A stretch of DNA of 64,000 bases from Flavobacterium sp. 1 (GTDB lineage Bacteria; Bacteroidota; Bacteroidia; Flavobacteriales; Flavobacteriaceae), in NCBI RefSeq assembly GCF_002797935.1, contig NZ_PGER01000001.1, forward strand, positions 5,287,670-5,351,669, in the 5' to 3' direction. This document shows, in pieces, positions 27,901 through 39,300 of this stretch. Within the stretch, counting starts at the first letter, position 1. Every line of letters begins with the position of its first letter. The notes under the pieces were generated by a model that was given only the letters and a program-made list of their open reading frames with translations, ran no database searches and was not told where the DNA came from. The translations under genes and the position numbers were made by a program.

Positions 27901-30518
27901 TTGATGGAACCGATAAATACGATTATGTTACGGGGTATATGAAGATTAATAAAAAAATGGAGGATTATGTTTTTAGTGAAATAAATGGAAAACAATACGT
28001 GGCTATACCTCTTGAATATGTACCGAAAGAAGATGGTTTTAATGGTAAAGCAGAAGAAAATCCAATATCCAAAGCGGGGTGGAATTTTGGAAGGCATAAT
28101 TTAAACAGACTTGTTTATAGTATGGACAACCAAGAAGATACTAATAATTTAAAAGGAATTGTTGTTCAAATGGTTGGTTGGTTACCTACTTTACTCGATA
28201 TTTTTAAGAGTCCAAATGGTAAATTAAAACAAACAGGAATTGCCAGTAGATTTATAAGCGGTAAGTCATGGATTCGTTTAATGCAACCAGATTCCAAGAA
28301 ACTGGGAGGTGGCAGTAGAGTAAAAGACATAAGTATTCATGACCAATGGGATGTGATGACAGGTCATGAAAATAATACTAATTACAAACAATTTTATGGA
28401 CAAAAGTATTCGTATAATACAGTTGATAAAGACGGAAATCCTACAGAAAATTCTTCTGGAGTTGCAACCTATGAACCTCTAGGTTGTAAAGAAAATCCAT
28501 TTGTAAAACCATTTTATGAAAAAAAGAAAAGAGATTTATTGTTAGGTCCAGAAAATGATAATTATGTGGAGGAACCGTTTGGGGAATCGTTTTTTCCTTC
28601 ACCAAAAATCACTTATAGTAGGGTAACAGTTAGTAATTTACCAAGAAATAATGTTGAAAATGCTACAAATCCATTAATTATAAAAAAACACGCAACAGGT
28701 ACAGTTGTGACCGAATTTTATACGGCGGATGATTTTCCAACGATTGTTGATAGAACAATTTTGTCTGGAGGTTTTAAACAATCTAGTGCTTTGTCTAATT
28801 TTTTAAAATTAATGGTAAAAAGTAATTTGACATATTCACAAGGATTTTCTATTCATACCAATGATATGGATGGTAAAATGAAAAACCAATGGGTGTATGG
28901 TGAAGGACAAAAAGATGCAATATCTGGAGTTGTCTATAATTATAATAAGATTTCTAACACAGAAAATAAAAACAATGGATTGTTAAACAATACTATACAA
29001 ACTGTAAATTCTAAAGGCGTTATAGAGTCTAAATTGGTAGGTGTTGACTATGATGTGATTAATGATTTTAGAGATTGTAAGTCCAATAGTTCTACTCTCG
29101 GAATCCATTATAATACTGCAATTTTACCTTTTACTTTTATAATTGTGGTAATTCCTATACCCTTACCAAGTTATTCTAGTGACGAAAGTGAGATACGTAC
29201 AGCAGTAACCACAAAGGTTATTCACACTTCAGGCATTCTTTCGGAGAAAATAGCTTATGATCTGGGATCAAAAGTATCTACCAAAAACCTGGCTTGGGAT
29301 GCTGAAACGGGTGATGTATTGTTGACCGAAACGGTGAATGAATACAATGACAAATACTTTAATTTTAATTTCCCTGCTTATTGGAGCTATGATGGAATGA
29401 GTCAGGTAGCTAAGAACAGTGGTTTGGAATGGGGTGTCGCCAAAACGGGAAACAATCAGTATCAATTTACTGGAATCTACAAGGCTTCTGATTATTTGAT
29501 CGATGGAGACGAAGTGTATATAAGCGGAATTGGGGCTGATGGCAGAACCAAAAATGCACTTAAAGCGTGGGTTGTAAAAGTAAAAGAATCAAATTTCCAG
29601 TTGTTGGATAAAGATGGATTACTGGTTAAGTGGAATAGTATTAATACAGGAACAATAAAAGTAATTCGTTCTGGACACCGCAACATGCAAATGGCTTCTA
29701 TGGCGAGCGTAACTTCTATGCGAAATCCTTTATATGATTATGATGCCAATAATAAAATAACCAAGGTAAAAGAAAATATAGGAGGGAATCCTTTCTTATC
29801 TACTTCTGCAAGCGATAGAATCGTCAATGCTTCTGCGATAGAATATAATGATATGTGGCCTTCACAGTGTGAATGTAATTTGCCTAGAATGTTTTTTGGA
29901 AATGATGGTAAACTGCAATTTGAATACGAAAAAGACAACAGTCTGGACGAGCAAGAGGATATTATCAAGCGTTCCTACAACCCGTATCTCTATAACATAC
30001 TAGGGAACTGGAGAGCCAATAAATCCTATGCATACTTAACGGGAAGAAACTACACCGTAGACCCGACACCTCGTAAAACAGGATATTTTGCCGATTTTGC
30101 ACCATTTTACATACTTACAGGAGGCAAATGGGGGATTACGGTCGATAATTATAAACGATGGACTTTTGCCTCTCAGGTTACCCAATACAATCCTTATGGG
30201 CAAGAAGTAGAAAACAAAGATGCTTTAAACCGCTATTCGTCTGCTTTGTATGGGTACAACAATCGTTTCCCAGTTGCTGTTGCTTCCAATACTAAATACA
30301 GTGAGCTGGCTTCGGATGGTTTTGAGGATTATGACTCCATTGCATGTTTGAAGGATTCTCATTTTGACTTTAAAGCACAGCTAAAAGTCAATGAAGTAAG
30401 TGTCTCTACAAAGCAATCCCATACCGGAAGGAAAAGCTTAAAAATAGAACCGAGTAAAAAAGCAGTACTAAAAAAACAAGTTGTTAGCTGTAGCAAAGCA
30501 GGAGTAACCACTAAATAA
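24900..30518 (+). CDS. Giant RHS-associated N-terminal/shell-like protein (TcB-like half), 1872 aa
   Basis: After an N-terminal hydrophobic segment (AIYLAIMILLETFQPMQIYA) the protein has the SpvB/RHS-type opening: DMVDLASGDFNYNIPIMDVG, GYPLNLAYSSGVSMDQEASW and VGLGWDLNVGQISRQLRGLP. Such sequences head large Bacteroidota RHS proteins and recall the beta-propeller/shell start of Tc-toxin B subunits. The rest is beta-rich, with YEPLGCKENPF and repeated ExxYxD-type strands. The end (about 1800-1872) has SHTGRKSLKIEPSK, a linker usually found inside longer RHS proteins, so the protein looks split from its partner. Size and context suggest half of a toxin cage. Confidence 0.72.
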   Translation: MIQQVKKSKFKKTVAIYLAIMILLETFQPMQIYALTGGPSQPEFESFTPIGTSDMVDLASGDFNYNIPIMDVGGYPLNLAYSSGVSMDQEASWVGLGWDLNVGQISRQLRGLPDDFNGDEMIYENNMKPNVTVGSNTSFYVGFTGLKELKANIGMGIKYNNYDGFTAAVNGGLSAQIGNSLRVGMDLESSAAEGVTVSPTLSFSNKNNKNTTRNNDLGISTGVSYNSRKGVESMTLSYTVKKKDAGGSVKSKWEADKSGVSGMSGSLSFLDASFTPTKRVGMVSNNYMFSLSFGGQIWGIEPSFNFSGFRTSQGIKDSEKYKIEKGYGFENTYNAGKSDILDFNREKDRSFNKNTTSLPITNNTYDIYSIQGQGVSGMFRPYKSQVGYVYDNEVTDGSSGGTLGIEIGIGTGSHNGFDATATIGKSYTKLWENSNPALGRFKEKRKDNRPDYEKVFFKNIGGFHTDKELSLFNKELGNYNPIKLGIVGSGFDTQTNSNYSTNQAVIANERQIVRKERLSRNQSIEKLTKAEAKKYGFKTQFSDFAKDNHTAEIRITKEGGERYIYGRAAYNSIKKEATFDVGSTPKVDSKKGLVKYLPGKDNSAENRQEGDQYFNRVTTPAYAHTYLLTSVLSSDYQDLKGDGPSDDDLGTYTKFEYDNKTKTNIYKWRIPFAKDSANYDEGLRSSKKDNKGNYLYGEKEMLYIKKIVTKTHIAIFYLSERNDGYGVEGENGGYGDVNTISKSKMYKLDKISLYSKPEYLAKGEQAIPIKEAHFEYNYSLCQGIDNNINTIKKVNEGQQGKLTLSKIYFTYKNSNMGKFTPYVFNYGFNPDYDMKAYDVWGNYKPVNPETGSATTAALTNTEYPFVDQKDRVKADQYSSAWLLKSIHLPSGGQMELNYESDDYGKVQNKDAMQMFKVVGSGDKNGLVAANISDANNSVIKKLGNYVYVELDHKIVDKSSNSNRSIADIFYDQYLKTIGDDGNLLYFRFLLNMTNPNPLPGIDGTDKYDYVTGYMKINKKMEDYVFSEINGKQYVAIPLEYVPKEDGFNGKAEENPISKAGWNFGRHNLNRLVYSMDNQEDTNNLKGIVVQMVGWLPTLLDIFKSPNGKLKQTGIASRFISGKSWIRLMQPDSKKLGGGSRVKDISIHDQWDVMTGHENNTNYKQFYGQKYSYNTVDKDGNPTENSSGVATYEPLGCKENPFVKPFYEKKKRDLLLGPENDNYVEEPFGESFFPSPKITYSRVTVSNLPRNNVENATNPLIIKKHATGTVVTEFYTADDFPTIVDRTILSGGFKQSSALSNFLKLMVKSNLTYSQGFSIHTNDMDGKMKNQWVYGEGQKDAISGVVYNYNKISNTENKNNGLLNNTIQTVNSKGVIESKLVGVDYDVINDFRDCKSNSSTLGIHYNTAILPFTFIIVVIPIPLPSYSSDESEIRTAVTTKVIHTSGILSEKIAYDLGSKVSTKNLAWDAETGDVLLTETVNEYNDKYFNFNFPAYWSYDGMSQVAKNSGLEWGVAKTGNNQYQFTGIYKASDYLIDGDEVYISGIGADGRTKNALKAWVVKVKESNFQLLDKDGLLVKWNSINTGTIKVIRSGHRNMQMASMASVTSMRNPLYDYDANNKITKVKENIGGNPFLSTSASDRIVNASAIEYNDMWPSQCECNLPRMFFGNDGKLQFEYEKDNSLDEQEDIIKRSYNPYLYNILGNWRANKSYAYLTGRNYTVDPTPRKTGYFADFAPFYILTGGKWGITVDNYKRWTFASQVTQYNPYGQEVENKDALNRYSSALYGYNNRFPVAVASNTKYSELASDGFEDYDSIACLKDSHFDFKAQLKVNEVSVSTKQSHTGRKSLKIEPSKKAVLKKQVVSCSKAGVTTK

Positions 30519-30531
30519 GAATAAGACCAAG

Positions 30532-33500
30532 ATGAAATTAAAATATACATTAGTTTTTAGTATTATAAGTTTTTTTATTACAACAGCTGGATTTTCTCAG
30601 GAACTTAGTGATAGAGAGATAGGGTTTGATGTGGCTAGAACTACCATTATGCTTAAGGAGCATGGTATAAAAGATCAGGATCTTGCTCGTGAGATTACTA
30701 TGATGCGGATGATACAGTCTCAGCAATATGTTGAGATGAAGAAGATTGAAGATGGTATTTTGCAAAAAATTACAGCTGAGCAAATTGCTAAAATGAATAA
30801 AAAACATGTTTCAAATACTGAAAAAGTGGCATTTGTTGATATTCCACAAACTGAGCGAGATGCACTTATTGCTTTTTATAATAGTACAGGGGGAGCAAAT
30901 TGGACTAACCATAATGGTTGGGATGTTACAAATCCTAGCTCTGATGTATCAACTTGGTATGGGGTTGTGATTAGTAATGGACATGTTGTTTCCCTAAATC
31001 TTGAGAGAAATAATTTAAAAGGAACATTGTCAGATTTGAATGCTTTAACTTATTTGTATTCTTTAAATTTAAATGATAATTATAATAATTTTGTTGGTAA
31101 CGCTATGCCATCTTGGATTGGAACAATGGTTGGGTTAAAAATTTTGAGCATTAGAGGTTATGGTTTTACAGGACCAATGCAAGATTTATCTACTTTAATT
31201 AACCTAGAATTTTTGGATTTAATGAATAATAATTTTGGAGGGGGCACAACTACGATGCCTTCTTGGATTACCAGAATGGTTAGTTTGAAAAACTTGATTC
31301 TTATTCGTTGTGGCTTTATTGGATCAATACCCAATTTATCTACATTAACAAATTTAGAAAACTTGAGTTTGGCTGGTAATGCTTTTGGAGGCACTATGCC
31401 TTCTTGGTTTAATACGATGCTTAGTTTAAAATATTTATTACTTGCAAATTGTAATTTTACAGGTACAATAGTCGATTTGTCCCCATTAACTAATCTATTG
31501 TATTTACAATTAGGAAATGATCTCACTTTTGATATTCAACCTATGCCTTCTTGGTTTGGTACAATGGTTAAGTTGCAAACTTTGTTTCTGATATATTCTA
31601 ATCTTACAGGACCAATTTCAGATTTATCAAGATTAACAGATTTGAAAAATTTAACTTTATCTGGTAATAATTTTAATGTTATAATTCCTTCTTGGTTATA
31701 TAATTTAAATAAGTTGGAAACTATTTGGATGGATAAATGTATTTTAAAAGGACAAATTTCTGCCGATATAGGAAATTTAACAATGCTTAGACAATTATCA
31801 TTAAGCAATAATAGTTTAGATGGTTCAGTCCCAACAGAATTTAACAAGTTAACAAAACTTAATAACCTTTTTTTAGAAAACAATAAATTAAGTGGAGTTA
31901 TACCCAATTTAACAGTTTTACCATTACAGCAATTTTTAATTACTAGTAATAAATTCCGTTTTGTAGATTTTGTAAATGAATGTCAGGCTTATAAAACAAA
32001 AATGCCAGGTACTAATAATAATCCTTTTAACTACTCCCCACAAGCCAAAATAAATCAACCAGAAACCCTTACCAAGGGAACCGGACAATCTATTGATCTT
32101 AAAATGTATGCAGATGGGGATACTCGGTATTTGGCAGACGATACCTATCAATGGTTCAAAAATGGAACTGCAATTACTGGCGCAACCAGTCGTGTATATA
32201 CGATACCGAGTCTATTGGCAACAGATGCATCTACTTATGTGTGTAAATCCTATCATGCTGCAAACCCAGACATGTCTCCATTGGTGTTAGAGAGAGAGCC
32301 AATTACACTAAAAGTAATTAATTGCACCCCAGTAACAGGAACTCTTAAAGCATCTACGGAGAGTCCAGCAGTCAATGCCAGTACTGCATTTTCTCTAGAG
32401 ACTGCAACTACAGGTTTGACCTATAAATGGACATTCTACAACGACGCAAGCGGTACTACTGTAAAAGACGGAATTCAAACTACTGCAACAGCATCACAAT
32501 CCTATAGCGTAGCTGGAAGCTATTTAGTAAGGCTTGAGGTTACAGAGACTAATGGATGTACAACGAAGTTTGATAAAGTGGTGAATGCAAGCAATGGCTG
32601 TATCTCAGGTACAATAGAAACCCCAACACCAGCGACCACCATAGATGGTATTACGGTATCCTTCAATACTACCTCTACAGGACTTACCTATGAATGGCGG
32701 TTTTATTATTTAGATGGCACTACAAGTGGAGAAGTATTTACCAAACCTATTGCCACAAGAAAGTTTGATCAACCAGGTACTTATAAAGTTACACTAGAAG
32801 TATCAGATGCTAGCGGTTGTAAAGCTAACTTTGAAAAAATGGTTACTGTAACCCATACTTGTGTTACAGCTACTGGAAAGATAAGAGTTTCAGATTCTAA
32901 AAATGATACGGAAGTTGTAGTAGGTTATCCCGCAACATTTGATTTAATTGATGGTCCATCGGTTACCAGTCAAGAATGGAAGTTTTATAACCCAGACGGC
33001 ACCCTCAAGGATACACAAAATCCAATAGTTACAAATGGAGTCTCTCAAACTTTTACCTCTCCTGGAACCTATAAAGTAACACTCACCATAAAAGATTTTT
33101 ATGATTGCTTAACGACTTTTGAGAAGGCAATAACAGTACTGTCTATCTGCGAAATACCTGCTTCTGAACGACGGGACTATGGCAATTATCCTTTAAGCAT
33201 ACAGACCATAAACCAAGAAAGAGTAACTACAAACTCAACAAACTTGATGAATACTCCAATAAAAATTGTCTTTTATGGATATGGAGATAAGACAGATTCA
33301 GATTTTATATATAGTTGGAAAATATTTAATCCTATTGGTTCTCTAATTGAAACAAGTACGGTAGCACAACCTGTGTTTACTCCAACTGTGATCGGTGATT
33401 ATAAAATAGAGCTACATATTATTGACAAAGTAGGTTGTGTTACCGACTACACTACAACAACGAGTGTTACTGATATTTGTACTTTTAGCGAGAGTACACG

Positions 33501-36189
33501 TGCTGGATCTATTTATTTAATAGATGATTATAGTACAACTTCTTTTGTTAAAATAAACGAGTCGAAAGAATTGAATTTTCGAATTTACTATGAAGACCCG
33601 ACAAAAAGTCTTTCTTACGAATGGAAAATATATGATCCAAATCTTGTGTTAGTTAGTGAGGGCAATCAAATTGTATTTCCTTTTACACTTACAAAAGGAG
33701 GCTTTCATAAAGTTGTTTTGGTAATTAAAGACAATGCTACTGGTTGTACAACAGAATATACAAAAATAATAGGCAGCTTAATTGGTAATAGTTGTACAGA
33801 GTTGAATCCAAAATCAGTAGTAGTTAAAGATTTGTATCTAAACTTATTAAAAAAACTTATTTCAAGATCGATTTCTGGTGAAACTGATGCTCAGATTAAT
33901 GCTAGTCCAGCATCGGCAGAACTCATTGCACTAAAACCTTATATTACCAATGGGACAGGAGATAAGATTTATGATTTTACAACAATTAAAAATGATACTA
34001 TTCAATTAATATCTGATGTTAAATTTTCATTTGCTCCAAATAGAGAATATGATGTTCATGTTTCTGTTCCAAGAGGTTTATATTATGACAGCGATTTGAC
34101 AACTGAAGAATTAAATTCTTATATTGAGAAAAATATATATTTTAATTTGAGTCAATATATTTCCTCTGATAATTATTTAGTATCGTGTTATTCTCAGCAA
34201 ATGAGTAAAAATGCGAATCCAGATAGAGTTGTATTGCAGCCAGGGGATTGTACATTAGAATCAGAAGTTAGGTATATCGATTTTTGTCCAACAGATTGTG
34301 CTCCTATAGAAGGGACACTCACTGCATCTACTGTGACACCAGTTATAAATACAAGTACTAAATTCTCATTTGGAACTGTTGCAGCAAATTTGACTTATAA
34401 TTGGACTGTAACAAATTCCGGTAATGTTGTCGTAGATACTGCTTCAAATACCACAGGACTCTATAGTTTTATAGCAAATACTCTAGGAAATTACACCATT
34501 AGTTTGAAAGTAGTCAATGAAAAAAAGTGTGAAACAGAGTTTTTAAAAACGATTACGGTTATAGAACCATTGCCTATTGTTAATTGTGAGACCCATTTTA
34601 ATTTTAATTTTAAGGTGCCAGCTTCTGTCAAAGGAGGAATATTAAATAATACAGAAAGAGAGCATATTGCAAATGGTATAATAAGTTTTGTTAATAAAAA
34701 TATTTCTGAAAAATTATATTTAACAACATATGATGATCACAGTTCAGGAGTCAGAACTGTTGCGCTGCAGAATAAATATACTACAGTTTTTCCAGATGCT
34801 ACAACCAATACATCAAATGAAACACAAGGTGGTTTTTTTAGAATTCAAGATGATTTTTATAACGATACTTTCCGGAATACAATATCTTATGTGCCATCAG
34901 GAATTATAAGCAATACAGGAATTACAAAGAAAATTGATGTTTCGTTTTTTGTAATAAGTGAAGATAATTTTGCTGATATAACAGCTTCAAAAGCAGCATA
35001 TGCAGATTTGTTAAATTCAGCAAAATGTAATAAAATATTTTTTATATTTCTAGATGAAGGGAGATTTAGAAACAGAACATCAAATACTTATATATCACCA
35101 ATTGAATTTGCCAGCCAATTAAAAGGTTCAGCAGCCATTAATTATTCAACTACCAGTAATATTCTAACTTCAGATTTTATATCCTTTTCAAAAGCTCAAA
35201 TAGCTGATGAAAGTTTTAAAAATGTGTTAAGTGCGTTTTTGGACAAATCCTATACACAGGTGAAATCAAAAAAATGTACAACTGCCAGTTGTGTTACAAC
35301 TAATCCAAATTCACAAGTTGTGAAAGGTTTGTTTGTGAATTTAGTTAATAAGCTACAGAGCCTTCCTGCAGGGACGGTAACGAATGGTTATACTTGTGCG
35401 GAACTAATTGCTCTAACCCCCTTTATTACGATTCCAAATCCGGCAATATTCAATTACAATCAGGGTTCATTCTCCTTTAGTAATTCAGTGAATAATAATG
35501 ATGTGTTTATAGGAGCTAATGCACAAGTTACAGAAGTTAATCTGGAAAGTTATGTTGATTCCGAATCAGAGACAAATTTTATTGCAAAATTTGGATCTAT
35601 AGAAAAAGGATGCAGTGTAAAACATATTAATTTTTGCCCGGAGAAATTATGTACTTCAATTGAAGGAAGCCTAAGATCTACCCCTCAAGTTTTAAATGCA
35701 AATGTAAATGCGAGTTTTTCGTTAGAAACGACAGCAACAAATTTAACTTATGATTGGACTTTTTATAATTTAGACAATACTACAGCATTAGCTAAAGCCA
35801 CAACTGCTATACCAACACAATCCTTTACTGCTGCAGGAAGATATCGAATAGTATTGAATGTTAAAGATGATAAAGGTTGTGTAACTCCTTTTGAGACTTT
35901 CACAACAGTACTTCCAGCTTGTACTGTTATAACAGGAGTGATTAAAATAGGCTCAGGATCAACACCAACACCAAACCCTACGCCAATTCTAACAAAATCG
36001 TATTGGTACCAAGCGGTACATCCACTTGATTTTAGAGGTACTGATTATGTAATTTATATTGATGGTAATGGAGTTAAACAAACATACACTTTAACTAGAA
36101 CAGAGTCTGGTTATAATGCTCCGTGTGTCGAAATTATAGCATCGAGTATATTTAATCATTCAGGTGCGACATCTTGTGTTTCTGAATAA
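30532..36189 (+). CDS. Giant exported LRR/PKD surface protein, 1885 aa
   Basis: The signal peptide (YTLVFSIISFFITTAGFSQ) is followed by a paralogous N-terminal helix region (LSDREIGFDVARTTIMLKEHG). A run of plant-type leucine-rich repeats covers about residues 100-480 (for example LTNLENLSLAGNAFGGTMPS). An Ig-like module follows near 505-600, then repeated PKD-like modules with the pattern LTYKWTFYN...SYLVRLEVTETNGC. Two copies of an unrecognised module begin VVKDLYLNLLKKL and VVKGLFVNLVNKL. No type IX sorting domain is evident at the C-terminus. It starts 13 bases after the shell gene. An adhesion or targeting role is likely. Confidence 0.8.
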   Translation: MKLKYTLVFSIISFFITTAGFSQELSDREIGFDVARTTIMLKEHGIKDQDLAREITMMRMIQSQQYVEMKKIEDGILQKITAEQIAKMNKKHVSNTEKVAFVDIPQTERDALIAFYNSTGGANWTNHNGWDVTNPSSDVSTWYGVVISNGHVVSLNLERNNLKGTLSDLNALTYLYSLNLNDNYNNFVGNAMPSWIGTMVGLKILSIRGYGFTGPMQDLSTLINLEFLDLMNNNFGGGTTTMPSWITRMVSLKNLILIRCGFIGSIPNLSTLTNLENLSLAGNAFGGTMPSWFNTMLSLKYLLLANCNFTGTIVDLSPLTNLLYLQLGNDLTFDIQPMPSWFGTMVKLQTLFLIYSNLTGPISDLSRLTDLKNLTLSGNNFNVIIPSWLYNLNKLETIWMDKCILKGQISADIGNLTMLRQLSLSNNSLDGSVPTEFNKLTKLNNLFLENNKLSGVIPNLTVLPLQQFLITSNKFRFVDFVNECQAYKTKMPGTNNNPFNYSPQAKINQPETLTKGTGQSIDLKMYADGDTRYLADDTYQWFKNGTAITGATSRVYTIPSLLATDASTYVCKSYHAANPDMSPLVLEREPITLKVINCTPVTGTLKASTESPAVNASTAFSLETATTGLTYKWTFYNDASGTTVKDGIQTTATASQSYSVAGSYLVRLEVTETNGCTTKFDKVVNASNGCISGTIETPTPATTIDGITVSFNTTSTGLTYEWRFYYLDGTTSGEVFTKPIATRKFDQPGTYKVTLEVSDASGCKANFEKMVTVTHTCVTATGKIRVSDSKNDTEVVVGYPATFDLIDGPSVTSQEWKFYNPDGTLKDTQNPIVTNGVSQTFTSPGTYKVTLTIKDFYDCLTTFEKAITVLSICEIPASERRDYGNYPLSIQTINQERVTTNSTNLMNTPIKIVFYGYGDKTDSDFIYSWKIFNPIGSLIETSTVAQPVFTPTVIGDYKIELHIIDKVGCVTDYTTTTSVTDICTFSESTRAGSIYLIDDYSTTSFVKINESKELNFRIYYEDPTKSLSYEWKIYDPNLVLVSEGNQIVFPFTLTKGGFHKVVLVIKDNATGCTTEYTKIIGSLIGNSCTELNPKSVVVKDLYLNLLKKLISRSISGETDAQINASPASAELIALKPYITNGTGDKIYDFTTIKNDTIQLISDVKFSFAPNREYDVHVSVPRGLYYDSDLTTEELNSYIEKNIYFNLSQYISSDNYLVSCYSQQMSKNANPDRVVLQPGDCTLESEVRYIDFCPTDCAPIEGTLTASTVTPVINTSTKFSFGTVAANLTYNWTVTNSGNVVVDTASNTTGLYSFIANTLGNYTISLKVVNEKKCETEFLKTITVIEPLPIVNCETHFNFNFKVPASVKGGILNNTEREHIANGIISFVNKNISEKLYLTTYDDHSSGVRTVALQNKYTTVFPDATTNTSNETQGGFFRIQDDFYNDTFRNTISYVPSGIISNTGITKKIDVSFFVISEDNFADITASKAAYADLLNSAKCNKIFFIFLDEGRFRNRTSNTYISPIEFASQLKGSAAINYSTTSNILTSDFISFSKAQIADESFKNVLSAFLDKSYTQVKSKKCTTASCVTTNPNSQVVKGLFVNLVNKLQSLPAGTVTNGYTCAELIALTPFITIPNPAIFNYNQGSFSFSNSVNNNDVFIGANAQVTEVNLESYVDSESETNFIAKFGSIEKGCSVKHINFCPEKLCTSIEGSLRSTPQVLNANVNASFSLETTATNLTYDWTFYNLDNTTALAKATTAIPTQSFTAAGRYRIVLNVKDDKGCVTPFETFTTVLPACTVITGVIKIGSGSTPTPNPTPILTKSYWYQAVHPLDFRGTDYVIYIDGNGVKQTYTLTRTESGYNAPCVEIIASSIFNHSGATSCVSE

Positions 36190-36379
36190 AAAGAGGTTTT
36201 GTCTAAAAAGGTAATGTATTTTTTTGGCAGAATAAAATTAAGCATCATCACTGTTGAAGTCTGCTTTAATTATGTTTTTTGGAACCAAAATGGATTAACA
36301 TAAAATTGCATAAACAGAAAGTAGTATCTGTTAAAAAATTATAATATAAAAATAACATACCTATAAAGAGAAATTAATT

Positions 36380-39300
36380 ATGGTAAACGGTTTTAAAATA
36401 AAGAAATACTGGATCCTTACTTTTTGTATGGTACTTTGTTCATTGGCAACTTTTGCTCAGGATTTGAGTGATAAAGAAATAGGTTTTGATGCTGTTAAAA
36501 TATCTGGTTTGCTGAAAGAACATGGTATTTCTAATATTAATATTTCGCGAGAGATAATTTTGATGCGTGATTTGTACAAAATGGAATATTTTAAAATAAA
36601 AAAAAATGAAGATATTTTTTTGCAGAACCTAAAGTCTAATAAAAGTATAACAAATCGTACAGATATTCCATCGCTCGAAAGAAGTACTCTCATAGCTTTA
36701 TATAATAGCGCTGGTGGAGCTAATTGGATTAATAAAACTGGTTGGGATATTAATAATCCTGAGTCAGATGTTTCTACGTGGTATGGTATTACAGTTAGTA
36801 ATGGTAAAGTAGTTTCAATAAGTTTACATGATAATGGATTAATTGGGAATATTCCTGACTTATCTGTTTTAACAAGTTTAGGTTATTTAAATCTGGGCAG
36901 TAATAATTTTGGCAATACGGCAATTCCTTCTTTTTTTAATAAAATGACTAGTTTGGAACATTTATTGCTTTATAATTCGCATTTTAATGGTGCTATTCCA
37001 GATTTGTCGAAATTAATGAATTTAAAACAATTAGATTTAAGCAATAATTCTTTCACTAGTTCCAGTGTACCCTCTTGGATAAGCAATTTAGTCAAGCTAG
37101 AGCATGTTAACCTAAATAACTGCAATGTTACCGGCGAAATTCCTGATTTGTCAATGTTAACTAACTTATTGGAGTTAGGTTTGTCAGCTAATAAAATTAC
37201 AGGAAAATTACCCTTATGGCTGTTTAATTTGCCAAATTTAAGGTCTTTATCATTGTCTATTAATTACATAAATGGGTCTATTCCTGATGAAGTAGGGAAT
37301 TCAACACTTATTAGTTTGTTAATAGCAGGTAATCAACTAGAAGGTAATATTCCAGCGTCAATAAGTAAAATGAAATATCTTCAGAGTTTATGGTTAACGG
37401 CTAATAAATTGGAGGGGGATATTCCTGATTTAACAAAAGCACCTATGTTAAGCCAATTACTCCTAGATTTGAATAAGTTCCGTTTTATGGATTTTGTTGA
37501 TGAATTTCCTGCTTATAAAACGAAGTTTACCACCGATTTTCTGTACGATTATCAAGCCAAAATCAACGTTCCACAGACCATTACCATAGAAACAGGACAA
37601 TCTATTGAACTAAAGATGTTTCCAGACGGAGATACACGCTATTTGGCAAACGATACCTATCAATGGTTCAAAAATGATGTAGCTATTACTGGCGCAACTA
37701 GTCGTGTATATACCATAGCTAGTCTATTGGCAAAAGATGTGGGTACGTACGTATGTAAATCCTATCATACAGTAAATCCTGATATGTCACCTTTAATTTT
37801 AGAGCGAGAGCCAATTACATTAAGCATAACTAATTGCATCCCAAAAGCAGGAACATTAAAGCTGTCTACAGAGCAAGTTGCTGTTGGTGAAACCGCAAAG
37901 TTTTCGTTTGAGCAGACAGCAGGGACTGTGATCGCTGGTGAAGTTGTAAACTATAAATGGACAATCACAGATACGGCAGGTCAAACGGTGAATAGTTCCA
38001 CTACTACTGTTGGAACACATTCGTTTGTTTTTACAGCTGAGGGTAAATATACTGTAAACTTAGTTGTTACTGGTGCTGATGGTTGTCAGGCTACATTCAA
38101 TCAAGAGGTGACCATAGTGCCAGAGAAAAAGTGTATCAATGAGAACATTTCCTTTTCATTTGAGACTACGTCTCCTAATTTAAGTTATGTTTGGACCAGC
38201 AAAAATGCTACGGGAGAAGTTGTAAATTCTTCAACGGCCAGTGCTTCTAGTTTATACAATGTGTCGTTTGCGATCTCTGGAGATTATACCATCACCATGG
38301 TCGCTACAGATATGGTAACGCAATGTTCTGAAACGTTTACTAAAAAAGTGACAATAGAATCTTGTGCTCCTACTAATTGTATGGTTCATTTCAATTTCAA
38401 TTTTAAAATTCCGGATACTGGCTTCGGTGGGTTAGTTTTAAACTTAGATTCGAGAATGAATATTGCCAATGGCGTAGTAGATTTCTTGAAAGCCAATAGC
38501 AATAAGAAATTGTTTGCGACCACCTTTGACATGACCAATAAAGGCGTCAATGCTGTTATGGTCAATAAGGAAATTACAGTTAGTCCAGGTGATGTGTACA
38601 AAGTAGGAACGGCTAATGAGATTTCTAATAATAAACCAACAGTTATACGAATTCAAGATAACAGTTACAGTAATACTTTTTCCACTTTGATTAACAGTGG
38701 TATTTTAAAAAACACGTCACTAAAAAAAGACGATCTTGATGTTTCGTTCTTCATTATTTCCGAAGATAACTATACTTCTACACTCGATGGAGCTAAAAAT
38801 GCTTATCAAGATTTATTGTCTTCCGGTAAAGCTAAAAAGGTATTTTTTGTTTTTGTGAACGAAGGGAAGTTTAGCTATGTAAAACGAGTTGGGTTAGTCA
38901 ATAGAAAAGTAACCATTTCACCAATAGAATTTTTAACTGAAATTAAGGGTTCAGCACCTATTAATTATGCAGAGACAAATTCGATTTTAAATTCTGATTT
39001 TGTTCAATTTTCGAAAACTCAAATTGCTAATGCAGGGTTTAAAAAAGTGCTTAGTGATTTCTTACAAAAAGGGTATGATGATGTATCGTCAAATTGTGAA
39101 GACGTTGAATCTTGTACAAAGAAAAATATAAATACTCCAGTACTTAAAAAACTGTTTTTGACTTTGGTTAATAAATTAAAAGATATTCCTGCTGGAAACG
39201 ATGCCAATACCTATGCACAAAAAGAGCTGGCAGCATTAGCACCTTATACCATAGATTTAAAACCAATAATTTATAATTTCATCAATACGAGCAGTACAAT